From NCBI GenBank assembly GCA_046482735.1, contig JAWOEL010000048.1, positions 1 to 7,578 of the forward strand: DNA of 7,578 nucleotides, in the 5' to 3' direction. Shown here one piece after another: positions 1 to 4,643 of this stretch. Every line of letters begins with the position of its first letter. Position 1 is the stretch's first letter. The notes below the pieces were generated by a model. It saw nothing but the letters and a program-made list of their open reading frames with translations, made no database searches and was not told where the DNA came from. The position numbers and the translations under genes were made by a program. Source of the DNA: JAQICB01 sp046482735. GTDB taxonomy: Bacteria; Bacteroidota; Bacteroidia; Bacteroidales; UBA1715.

Positions 1-174
1 ATGACGCCGAGAATTCGTATTGCCGTCACCTCGGACGGATTGGGCTCGGTGTTCTCTGCATCTCCGCTCGGAGCCACAATTGGCTTAAAGATCAGGCGCC
101 AGTTGCCGGAGATATCGACCGCATAGCTGCCCTAATAGTCACCCTTGAGAGGGTGGCACCGGGGCGGCGGGTCA
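1..174 (-). pseudogene. RelE/HigB-family toxin, C-terminal remnant with in-frame stop
   Basis: Read on the minus strand, this stretch encodes a recognisable part of a RelE/ParE-superfamily (HigB-like, 'plasmid maintenance killer') toxin. The segments are HPLKGDY, then an in-frame TAG at 132-134, then GSYAVDISGNWRLIFKP and a tail ending SEVTAIRILGV at the window edge. The 'LKGD..G.(Y/W)AVD.SGNWRL.F' core is typical of these ribosome-dependent mRNA interferases. The C-terminus runs off base 1. The N-terminal half is absent: homology stops close to base 174, where an AT-rich repeat begins. GC is about 59% by hand count, far above the rest of the window. The stop sits where family members have an ordinary codon between GD- and -GSYA, so this is either a decayed gene or a sequencing error. 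No antitoxin gene is visible. A horizontally acquired scar and a chimeric contig end are both possible. Family call fairly sure; functionality very unlikely. Confidence 0.6.
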
Positions 175-249
175 GTTTTAAAATAAAAAAAGGTGATTAC
201 AATTAATAACCACCTTTTTGTGATTCAGCTGGGGCTCGAACCCAGGACC
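175..249 (-). repeat. Copy A of the tRNA-3'-end/terminator repeat
   Basis: These 75 bases are identical to 652-726 (copy C). On the minus strand they hold a tRNA T-arm, the 3' acceptor strand and discriminator base, and then a rho-independent terminator with its T-tract. Identity ends abruptly on both sides. At 174/651 copy A meets the high-GC toxin remnant; at 250/727 the anticodon arms diverge (Thr-type here, Lys-type in copy C). A third, slightly diverged copy (B) is at 541-652. Confidence 0.9.
184..219 (-). terminator. Rho-independent terminator, tRNA repeat copy A
   Basis: On the minus strand GGTGGTTA pairs with TAATCACC (one G-U pair) around a 7-base loop. The A/T flanks AAAAA and TTTTTTT extend the stem and supply the T-tract. 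It lies one base past the 3' end of the tRNA-like sequence. The structure is identical to the terminator of the intact tRNA-Lys. Confidence 0.8.
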
Positions 250-292
250 ACTTCCGCTACAAGCGGAATGCTCTATCATCAGAGCTTCGAAT
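221..292 (-). pseudogene. tRNA-Thr(TGT)-like pseudogene, copy A
   Basis: On the minus strand the 3' part is a good tRNA: anticodon stem TTCCG/CGGAA, loop CTTGTAG (anticodon TGT, Thr), T-arm CTGGG-TTCGAGC-CCCAG, 3' acceptor strand CTGAATC and discriminator A. The 5' part is degenerate. The D-stem GCTC/GAGC survives, but the D-loop TGATGATA lacks the A14 and GG expected of a tRNA. The upstream bases (TATTCGAA) only loosely resemble the GATTCAG-TA needed to pair with CTGAATC. The T-arm, acceptor strand and terminator are identical to those of the tRNA-Lys at 698-770, so the sequence looks like a Thr anticodon arm joined to a Lys-tRNA 3' half. The nuclease reading frame at 257-523 runs through the D-arm and stops inside the anticodon loop. 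Probably not a working tRNA. Confidence 0.6.
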
Positions 293-523
293 AATATTTT
301 CAATATAGCTTCTGGACTTTTTATTTTTTATTTGAGTTTTTCTATTTTCAGCATCTTTTTTGTTTGAAAAGTTTTCGGTGTGAACGACAATCCAAGGAAT
401 ACCACGGTCAGTAAATTTTCCTTTTCGACGATTATGTTCAGATATACGTCGGGTTAAGTTATTGGTATACCCGGTATAAAATTGATTAATTTTTTCGGAA
501 TAAAGAATATATACAGTAAACAT
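257..523 (-). CDS. Small GIY-YIG endonuclease-like protein
   Basis: An 88-residue single-domain GIY-YIG nuclease of the short YhbQ/UPF0213-like type. The motifs are VYI (residues 4-6) and YTG (16-18) in place of GIY and YIG, with conserved Arg25/Arg26, His30 and the presumed metal-binding Glu59, followed by a Lys-rich helix. I start at ATG 521-523 (MFTVYILYS...). The frame is open further upstream, but there it only translates the neighbouring tRNA T-arm (GFEPQL) and terminator. The last residues (SSDDRAFRL) are encoded by the D- and anticodon arm of the tRNA-like sequence, and the TAG stop is part of its anticodon loop. No TAnnTTTG promoter lies between the upstream terminator and the ATG, so expression probably depends on read-through from the tRNA-Lys promoter. 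DNA cleavage is known for the superfamily; the target here is unknown. Such small GIY-YIG genes are often seen beside tRNA genes in Bacteroidota (recollection, not searched). Confidence 0.82.
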   Translation of the reverse strand: MFTVYILYSEKINQFYTGYTNNLTRRISEHNRRKGKFTDRGIPWIVVHTENFSNKKDAENRKTQIKNKKSRSYIENIIRSSDDRAFRL

Positions 524-542
524 ATTGGTGTTGCTTTTACAA

Positions 543-578
543 TAAAAAAAGTTGATTACAATTAATAACCACCTTTTT
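543..578 (-). terminator. Weakened terminator, tRNA repeat copy B
   Basis: Same hairpin and T-tract as the other two copies, but a G-to-T change on the plus strand (552) puts an internal G/A mismatch in the GGTG/CACC stem. The GIY-YIG start codon lies only about 20 bases past the T-tract, so a leaky terminator here would allow transcription into the nuclease gene. That consequence is inference. Confidence 0.6.
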
Positions 579-581
579 GTG

Positions 582-647
582 TGATTCAGCTGGGGCTCGA
601 ACCCAGGAACCACTTCCGCTACAAGCGGAATGCTCTGGTATCAGAGC
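582..647 (-). pseudogene. tRNA-Thr(TGT)-like 3' fragment, copy B
   Basis: The minus strand carries the anticodon arm TTCCG-CTTGTAG-CGGAA (TGT), a T-arm with one extra base before it, and the acceptor strand CTGAATC plus A. The 5' side is not a tRNA. The D-region is a perfect inverted repeat TGCTCTG-ATAC-CAGAGCA, and immediately upstream is the tail of the tRNA-Lys terminator instead of a GATTCAG acceptor strand. There is no room for a 5' acceptor and no promoter. It reads as a truncated tRNA lying directly behind the tRNA-Lys unit. Confidence 0.6.
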
Positions 648-651
648 AGAT

Positions 652-726
652 GTTTTAAAATAAAAAAAGGTGATTACAATTAATAACCACCTTTTTGTGA
701 TTCAGCTGGGGCTCGAACCCAGGACC
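652..726 (-). repeat. Copy C of the tRNA-3'-end/terminator repeat
   Basis: The 75-base repeat shared exactly with 175-249. Here it forms the natural 3' half and terminator of the intact tRNA-Lys, so C is the likely parent copy and A and B derivatives. Direction of copying is inference from which copy is intact. Confidence 0.88.
661..696 (-). terminator. Rho-independent terminator of tRNA-Lys
   Basis: Minus-strand hairpin GGTGGTTA / TAATCACC with flanking AAAAA/TTTTTTT, a 7-base loop and a T-rich tail (TTTTTTTATTTT). It begins one base after the tRNA discriminator position, so there is essentially no trailer. The next tRNA fragment (copy B) follows at once. Confidence 0.85.
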
Positions 727-770
727 CTATCCTTAAAAGGGATATGCTCTACCAGCTGAGCTACTGAATC
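698..770 (-). tRNA. tRNA-Lys(TTT)
   Basis: A complete 73-base cloverleaf on the minus strand. Acceptor GATTCAG pairs with CTGAATC in all seven positions; discriminator is A. The D-arm is GCTC-AGCTGGTA-GAGC with A14 and the GG pair present. The anticodon stem is TATCC/GGATA with loop CTTTTAA, giving anticodon TTT (Lys). The variable loop is GGGTC and the T-arm CTGGG-TTCGAGC-CCCAG. CCA is not encoded (the following bases are CAAAAAGG), so it must be added by the CCA-adding enzyme. A well-formed promoter lies 22-53 bases upstream and a terminator follows directly. This is the only intact tRNA in the window. Confidence 0.95.
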
Positions 771-792
771 ATTTATCTCTAAAAGACAGGTG

Positions 793-823
793 CAAAAGTA
801 GTAGTTTTTTTGTTACTGCCAAA
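793..823 (-). promoter_or_regulatory. Bacteroidota-type promoter for tRNA-Lys
   Basis: On the minus strand TTTG (820-823) and TACTTTTG (793-800) match the Bacteroidota -33 TTTG and -7 TAnnTTTG elements with a 19-base spacer. Transcription would start near 787, about 17 bases before the mature tRNA 5' end. It is the best promoter in the window and probably also supplies any transcription reaching the GIY-YIG gene. Confidence 0.7.
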
Positions 824-963
824 TTCAAAACAGATAAATTTTATAATTTTTTTATTCGTTTTTTTTATCTTTCTAAAAATTAAACAGATATGGAAGAATT
901 TTTTTCTGAAAAAATTATAAATAAAAATTAATCTAATCATAATAGTTACATATACTTTTTTTT

Positions 964-971
964 TATCTTTG
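964..971 (+). promoter_or_regulatory. -7 promoter element for pgk
   Basis: TATCTTTG is an exact TAnnTTTG match 40 bases before the pgk ATG. A -33 TTTG is not clear at the expected distance (around 941-945), so this rests on the -7 box and its position. The 771-1011 interval is otherwise very AT-rich; I see no gene in it, and it serves divergent transcription of tRNA-Lys and pgk. Confidence 0.5.
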
Positions 972-1011
972 AAATCAATTAACATGAAGTGAAATTTTAA
1001 AAGGTAAAATA

Positions 1012-2274
1012 ATGCAATTGATTGATAATTACAATTTTGCGGGAAAAAAAGCAATAGTTCGCGTTGATTTTAACGTGCCGTTAAACAAAGAAACTAAAGA
1101 AGTTACAGATGATACACGAATTCGTGGAGCATTACCAACTATAAATAAAATAGTATCTGATGGAGGTTCAGTAATATTAATGTCTCATATGGGACGGCCT
1201 AAAAAGAATCCGGATCCACAGTTTTCATTACAACAAATTATTCCAAAATTATCTGAAAATTTAGGTGGTAAAGATATCAAGTTTGTTGAAGATTGTATGA
1301 AAGCTCAATCAGAAGTTGATGATTTACAGGCAGGTGAAATCTTATTGCTTGAAAACCTTCGGTTTTATGAAGAAGAGGAGGGGAAACCAAGACTTGCAGA
1401 TGATGTTTCTGATGAAGAAAAAGCTGCTGCAAAAGCTAAAGTTAAAGAATCTCAACAAGATTTTATAAAGACATTGGCATCGTATGCAGATGTATATGTG
1501 AATGATGCGTTTGGAACAGCTCACAGAGCACATGGTTCAACAGCTCTCGTAGCAGATTTGTTTGATGATGATAGTAAAATGTTTGGGTTTTTAATAAACA
1601 GTGAGTTGAAGTCAATGGATATTGTTCTTCAGTCTAAAGAAACTCCCAAAACAGCTATTATGGGAGGAGCTAAGGTGTCCGATAAGATTCAGATTATTTC
1701 TCGTTTATTACCGACAATTGACAATTTAATAATTGGTGGTGGAATGACCTATACTTTTATAAAAGCTAAAGGTGGTAAAATTGGAAATTCACTTTGTGAA
1801 GAAGATAAATTAGATTTGGCACTTGAAATTCTTAAAAAAGCTGATGAGAATAATGTGAAAGTGTTTTTGCCGGTTGATGCAGTAAATGCTGATAAGTTCG
1901 ACGCAGAGGCTAATACATCTGTATCTAAAACGGATGAAACTCCGGATAACATGATGGGGCTTGATATTGGTGATGAAACCATAAAATTATTTTCTGATGT
2001 CATTGCAGATTCGAAGATAGTATTGTGGAATGGCCCGATGGGTGTATTTGAAATGGATAAATTTTCAAAAGGTACTTCTGCTGTTGCACAGGCACTTGCT
2101 ACTGCAACTCAAAATGGAGCTTTCACCCTAATAGGTGGTGGTGATTCTGTTGCAGCAATTAATAAAAATAAGTTGGCAGATAAAGTTAGTTATGTTTCTA
2201 CTGGTGGTGGTGCTATGTTAGAGTATATGGAAGGGAAACAACTTCCAGGTATAGCTGCTATACGCGGAGAATAG
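1012..2274 (+). CDS. pgk: Phosphoglycerate kinase
   Basis: Catalyses 1,3-bisphosphoglycerate + ADP to 3-phosphoglycerate + ATP in cytosolic glycolysis, reversible in gluconeogenesis. The 420 residues are full length. Substrate-binding N-domain motifs are VRVDFNVPL (16-24), DDTRIRGALPTI (33-44), SHMGRP (58-63) and DAFGTAHRAHGS. The nucleotide side has MGGAKVSDK (217-225, with Lys221), GGGMTYTF, WNGPMGVFE (339-347), GGGDS (375-379) and TGGGA (397-401). Between the ENLRFYEEEEG motif and YVNDAF there is a charged insertion (LADDVSDEEKAAAKAKVKES) that I recognise from Bacteroides-type PGKs. The start is fixed by the family N-terminus (MQLIDNYNFAGKK) and an AAAAGG stretch about 8 bases upstream. 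It has its own -7 promoter element and terminator, so it is probably monocistronic. No key residue is missing. Confidence 0.98.
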   Translation: MQLIDNYNFAGKKAIVRVDFNVPLNKETKEVTDDTRIRGALPTINKIVSDGGSVILMSHMGRPKKNPDPQFSLQQIIPKLSENLGGKDIKFVEDCMKAQSEVDDLQAGEILLLENLRFYEEEEGKPRLADDVSDEEKAAAKAKVKESQQDFIKTLASYADVYVNDAFGTAHRAHGSTALVADLFDDDSKMFGFLINSELKSMDIVLQSKETPKTAIMGGAKVSDKIQIISRLLPTIDNLIIGGGMTYTFIKAKGGKIGNSLCEEDKLDLALEILKKADENNVKVFLPVDAVNADKFDAEANTSVSKTDETPDNMMGLDIGDETIKLFSDVIADSKIVLWNGPMGVFEMDKFSKGTSAVAQALATATQNGAFTLIGGGDSVAAINKNKLADKVSYVSTGGGAMLEYMEGKQLPGIAAIRGE

Positions 2275-2300
2275 TAAAGAATATAATTAAATAATTTTTG

Positions 2301-2340
2301 AAAATCTTCTTGTACGATACGTATAAGAAGATTTTTTTTT
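2301..2340 (+). terminator. Strong terminator after pgk
   Basis: AAAATCTTCTT pairs with AAGAAGATTTT, and the inner bases GTAC/GTAT continue the stem around a short GATAC loop. A run of T ends at 2340. It lies 26 bases past the pgk stop and closes the pgk transcript. Confidence 0.88.
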
Positions 2341-2372
2341 GTGTTTTTTTTCTTTTTATTAAATCATATTTT

Positions 2373-2380
2373 TATATTTG
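2373..2380 (+). promoter_or_regulatory. -7 promoter element for the CBM48 gene
   Basis: TATATTTG matches TAnnTTTG and lies between the pgk terminator and the ATG at 2413, preceded by a T-rich tract but no clear TTTG -33 box. It would start transcription near 2387, giving a short leader. Its position also argues against a start codon upstream of it. Confidence 0.45.
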
Positions 2381-2412
2381 AGTATGTAAAACTTAAATCA
2401 ATTTTATACCAA

Positions 2413-2721
2413 ATGAGAAAAGCATTTTCAAAAACCAAACCGGAATGTAAGGTGACATTCAAAATTCCTGCTGATATTTTAGCGGGAGCAAAAAAAGCCG
2501 CAGTAGCAGGAGAATTTAATAATTGGAATCCCGAAGCAAATCCAGTTCGTATTGTTAAAGGAGAAGGGAGTGTGAGTATACCCCTGGAAACCGGTCAATC
2601 GTATCAATATAAGTTTATAGTAGATAATGACCGTTGGGAAAACGATCCGGATGCAGATAGCTATATTGCAAATGAATTTGGTGAAGCAAATTCAATAGTT
2701 AAATGCGTGAAAAAGAAATAA
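2413..2721 (+). CDS. Single-domain CBM48 / AMPK-type glycogen-binding protein
   Basis: A 102-residue protein consisting almost only of an isoamylase-early-set (CBM48 / AMPK beta-like) beta-sandwich. Visible features are KVTFKIP (13-19), VAGEFNNWNPE (31-41, with Trp38), YQYKFIVDNDRWENDPDAD (64-82, with Lys67 and Trp75) and a closing NEFGEANSIV. In the family the tryptophans and the lysine contact alpha-glucan. There is no signal peptide and no catalytic domain, so a cytosolic glycogen- or starch-binding or regulatory role is inferred. The frame is open back to a GTG at 2341, but that extension is a low-complexity Phe-rich stretch overlapping the promoter element; I therefore start at ATG 2413. 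No Shine-Dalgarno sequence is seen, which is normal in this phylum. Free-standing CBM48 proteins of this size occur in Bacteroidales. Partner enzyme unknown. Confidence 0.88.
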   Translation: MRKAFSKTKPECKVTFKIPADILAGAKKAAVAGEFNNWNPEANPVRIVKGEGSVSIPLETGQSYQYKFIVDNDRWENDPDADSYIANEFGEANSIVKCVKKK

Positions 2722-2734
2722 TGTTATTATTACA

Positions 2735-2766
2735 AGCCGAAACAAATATTTGTTTCGGCTTTTTTT
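2735..2766 (+). terminator. Perfect-palindrome terminator between convergent genes
   Basis: AGCCGAAACAAA and TTTGTTTCGGCT form an uninterrupted palindrome followed by seven T (2760-2766), 13 bases past the CBM48 stop. tilS ends at 2785 on the other strand, so the hairpin also lies just beyond the tilS stop. On the minus strand the T-tract is poor (TGTAATAATAAC), so it is mainly a plus-strand terminator and perhaps a weak one for tilS. Confidence 0.88.
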
Positions 2767-2784
2767 ATATTATGTTTTGTGTAT

Positions 2785-4155
2785 TTATGAAGGAATAAAG
2801 CGAACCTGAAGAATTGTTTGTGTCGTTCCAGTAATAATTGCGTCTCGTGAAATACGAAGTCCTGTAACCCATATTATAGTCTTATTTGATTTGAGTAACA
2901 GAATAGATTTTTTTGTGTGAACAGGTATTTTTTTGTTGATTAAAAAATCACTGATTTTCATGTTACCCTTCATGCCAAAAGGTCGAAACGAATCGCCGGC
3001 ATTCCAGGTACTTATTGTGAGCGGAAATTCTAATGCGTCGTAATCAAACGAAGCAGTGTTACAGTCTTGTTTATCGAGAGAGAAATCAGAGGAACGTAAT
3101 ATTGAAAAAATAAATTCGCCATACGGCGTTTCAATTTTTTTCGAATCTACAATATCTGATTTATGAATGGTAATGCAGGAGAAATTTTGTTTCGAGATTA
3201 TTTCTTCAATAAATATAAAATCTCTATCAATAACCGCATTATATTTGTTACTGTTAAATGTTTTACCAATTTGCTCATCTTGTTCAAAAAGTGCTGTGTG
3301 CAATTGAGTTATTGTGTCGCTATTAAAACCATAGGGATGTAAAATTTCAAATAAAAGAGTTTGAGAATAGCGGTGGTTTATAAGTTTTTCTTTATCAATA
3401 ACATCAGTATCTTTAATTGTAGAAGTTATTTTTTTTATCTCCTTAGAAATAGAGTCATAATAAATTTCTTTTGTATCATTTAAATGATTTATTGTCTGCA
3501 GAATTGATTGTATACTTTGAGGAAAAATTTCTTCACAAAGTGGTATGAGCTGATTTCTGATTTTGTTTCGAGTGAAAATGTTTTCTTTGTTAGTTGAATC
3601 TGTACGGTATAAAATAGAGTGATTTTGAGCAAAAAGTTCAATTTCTTTCCGCGTAGTGTGAATCAGAGGTCGTATAATTATATCGTTTTTAATAGATATA
3701 CCGGTCAAACCTTTTATACCAGTAGTGCGAAAAAGATTAATAAAAAAAGTTTCAATAGAATCATTTGCATTATGAGCAACAGCAATCTTAGTGTAAGATT
3801 CTGTTTTGCAGATTGAGTTGAACCAATCATATCTAATGTCGCGTGCAGCCATTTCTAGTGAAACACCATTTTTGTGAGCATATTTATGCGTATCAACAGT
3901 ATGTACAAAAAAAGGAATAGTATGTTGATGTGCAAATGACTGTACAAATTTTTCGTCGGCATCAGATTCTTCACCGCGTAATTGAAAATTGCAGTGAGCA
4001 ATTCCTATTGAATATCCTAATGAATGGAGAATATAACATAGCACCATAGAATCAATGCCACCACTCACGCCAACCAAAATTGAATCATTATGAGAACACA
4101 GTGAATAGTGAGATATAATATATTGTGTATAAGAAATAAGAGAATGAGAGTTCAT
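2785..4155 (-). CDS. tilS: tRNA(Ile)-lysidine synthetase
   Basis: Converts C34 of tRNA-Ile(CAU) to lysidine using ATP and lysine, which makes the tRNA read AUA and be charged with isoleucine; cytosolic and normally essential. The 456-residue protein has the whole architecture. The N-terminal PP-loop ATPase shows SGGIDS (31-36), AHCNFQLRGEESDADE (53-68), SLEMAARDIRYDWF (99-112), the AHNANDSIETF segment (127-137) and a TGIKGLTGI motif (145-153). Then come RNKIRNQLIPL, a linker helical region, and a C-terminal domain with DSFRPFGMKGNMKISDFL and WVTGLRIS. The AH-ND segment differs from the common AHHxDDxxET form (Asn129 and Asn131), which I believe is tolerated in Bacteroidales. The gene begins 46 bases after a secreted-protein gene on the same strand. 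That gap holds no convincing promoter or terminator, so co-transcription is possible. Confidence 0.96.
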   Translation of the reverse strand: MNSHSLISYTQYIISHYSLCSHNDSILVGVSGGIDSMVLCYILHSLGYSIGIAHCNFQLRGEESDADEKFVQSFAHQHTIPFFVHTVDTHKYAHKNGVSLEMAARDIRYDWFNSICKTESYTKIAVAHNANDSIETFFINLFRTTGIKGLTGISIKNDIIIRPLIHTTRKEIELFAQNHSILYRTDSTNKENIFTRNKIRNQLIPLCEEIFPQSIQSILQTINHLNDTKEIYYDSISKEIKKITSTIKDTDVIDKEKLINHRYSQTLLFEILHPYGFNSDTITQLHTALFEQDEQIGKTFNSNKYNAVIDRDFIFIEEIISKQNFSCITIHKSDIVDSKKIETPYGEFIFSILRSSDFSLDKQDCNTASFDYDALEFPLTISTWNAGDSFRPFGMKGNMKISDFLINKKIPVHTKKSILLLKSNKTIIWVTGLRISRDAIITGTTQTILQVRFIPS

Positions 4156-4201
4156 CTACAACTATGCTTAAGTTGGTACGTACAATAAATAGTCTATAGT
4201 T

Positions 4202-4630
4202 TTATGGACCGGGAGTTGCAAGTTTTGTCCATCCAGAACCATTCTTCCAGTAAAAAATACCCTTATTTGTAGACTCAGTATTATAACGAATATCTCCTAT
4301 TTGACCGTTTGTGAATGTGCTTATATCTTCAACAGCAGGAATATCTCCAACAGTTGTCCATATTATTTGAGTAGTGGTATCACCCGCATTATACATAAAC
4401 TTATTTTTATCTGTATTATAAATAAGAATACCATGGGATGCTGTACTCATATTATTCATTTCTACAGATGTAAGTTTCGGAATAAGAACCCCTGTATTAT
4501 TCTTCGGAGAAACAACATGTAATTCAGTAGCATTATCAGGTGTTTCTGTTGAAATACCAACTTGTGCTGAAAGTGCAGAACTTATAAAACAAGTTATGCA
4601 CATAATTAATATTTTGTGTGTGTGTATCAT
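4202..4630 (-). CDS. Small secreted 'GVLIPKLT' module protein (paralogue 2)
   Basis: A 142-residue exported protein of unknown function. I start at ATG 4628-4630 (MIHTHKILIM...), which gives a normal signal peptide ending ALSA before QVGIST; the frame also has an ATG at 4661-4663 that would overlap the preceding gene and bury the signal. The mature part is one module: an ELHV strand, NNTGVLIPKLTSVEMNNM, HGILIYNTDKNKFMYNAG, then GQIGDIRYNTESTNKGIFYWKNGSGWTKL. It aligns by eye with the next gene upstream and with the C-terminus of the large surface protein. Similar 'KGVLLPRLT...GLLVYNTD...F.YYNG..W' segments are common in predicted Bacteroidota surface and tail-fibre-like proteins. There is no lipobox and no visible type IX sorting domain. 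It starts 13 bases after the preceding stop, so it is operonic. Role unknown; a shared surface-assembly part is inference. Confidence 0.8.
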   Translation of the reverse strand: MIHTHKILIMCITCFISSALSAQVGISTETPDNATELHVVSPKNNTGVLIPKLTSVEMNNMSTASHGILIYNTDKNKFMYNAGDTTTQIIWTTVGDIPAVEDISTFTNGQIGDIRYNTESTNKGIFYWKNGSGWTKLATPGP

Positions 4631-4643
4631 AATTATACAAATT

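Larger units (their letters stand above)
541..652 (-). repeat. Copy B of the tRNA-3'-end/terminator repeat
   Basis: Diverged copy of the cassette seen in A and C. Compared with A it has GG to GT at 551-552 in the terminator stem, an extra GT at 579-582 between terminator and tRNA end, and an extra A near 609 at the T-stem junction. The Thr-type anticodon arm matches copy A exactly (ACTTCCGCTACAAGCGGAAT on the plus strand), and similarity ends in the D-arm. Its left side faces the start of the GIY-YIG gene; its right end abuts copy C directly. Confidence 0.85.

Noticed and set aside
524..613. N-terminal extension of the GIY-YIG protein (start at 611-613)
   Set aside because: These codons translate the T-arm and terminator of the neighbouring tRNA fragment; the family domain begins at the ATG at 521-523.
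175..726. CRISPR array
   Set aside because: Only three copies, with unequal intervals of coding and tRNA sequence, and the repeats are clearly tRNA ends plus terminators.
221..770. Group I intron with a GIY-YIG homing endonuclease in a tRNA
   Set aside because: There is no split tRNA whose 5' and 3' exons join across the nuclease gene, and I see no intron core elements; the gene lies between tRNA-derived copies, not within one interrupted tRNA.
175..770. Integrase-type genomic island with tRNA attachment sites
   Set aside because: The repeated tRNA 3' ends resemble att sites, but no integrase or other cargo is present in the ~400-base interval; kept only as a speculative comparison.
779..1054. 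Minus-strand 91-codon reading frame upstream of pgk
   Set aside because: Composed of Phe/Lys/Ile-rich low-complexity sequence from AT-rich intergenic DNA; it overlaps the pgk start and the tRNA promoter and resembles no family.
1342..2003. Two antisense reading frames inside pgk (1342-1533, 1749-2003)
   Set aside because: Shadows of the strongly conserved pgk frame with no recognisable domain or start signal.
2341..2412. GTG start and Phe-rich extension of the CBM48 protein
   Set aside because: It is a low-complexity T-rich tract containing the -7 promoter element and directly follows the pgk terminator; the domain starts after ATG 2413.
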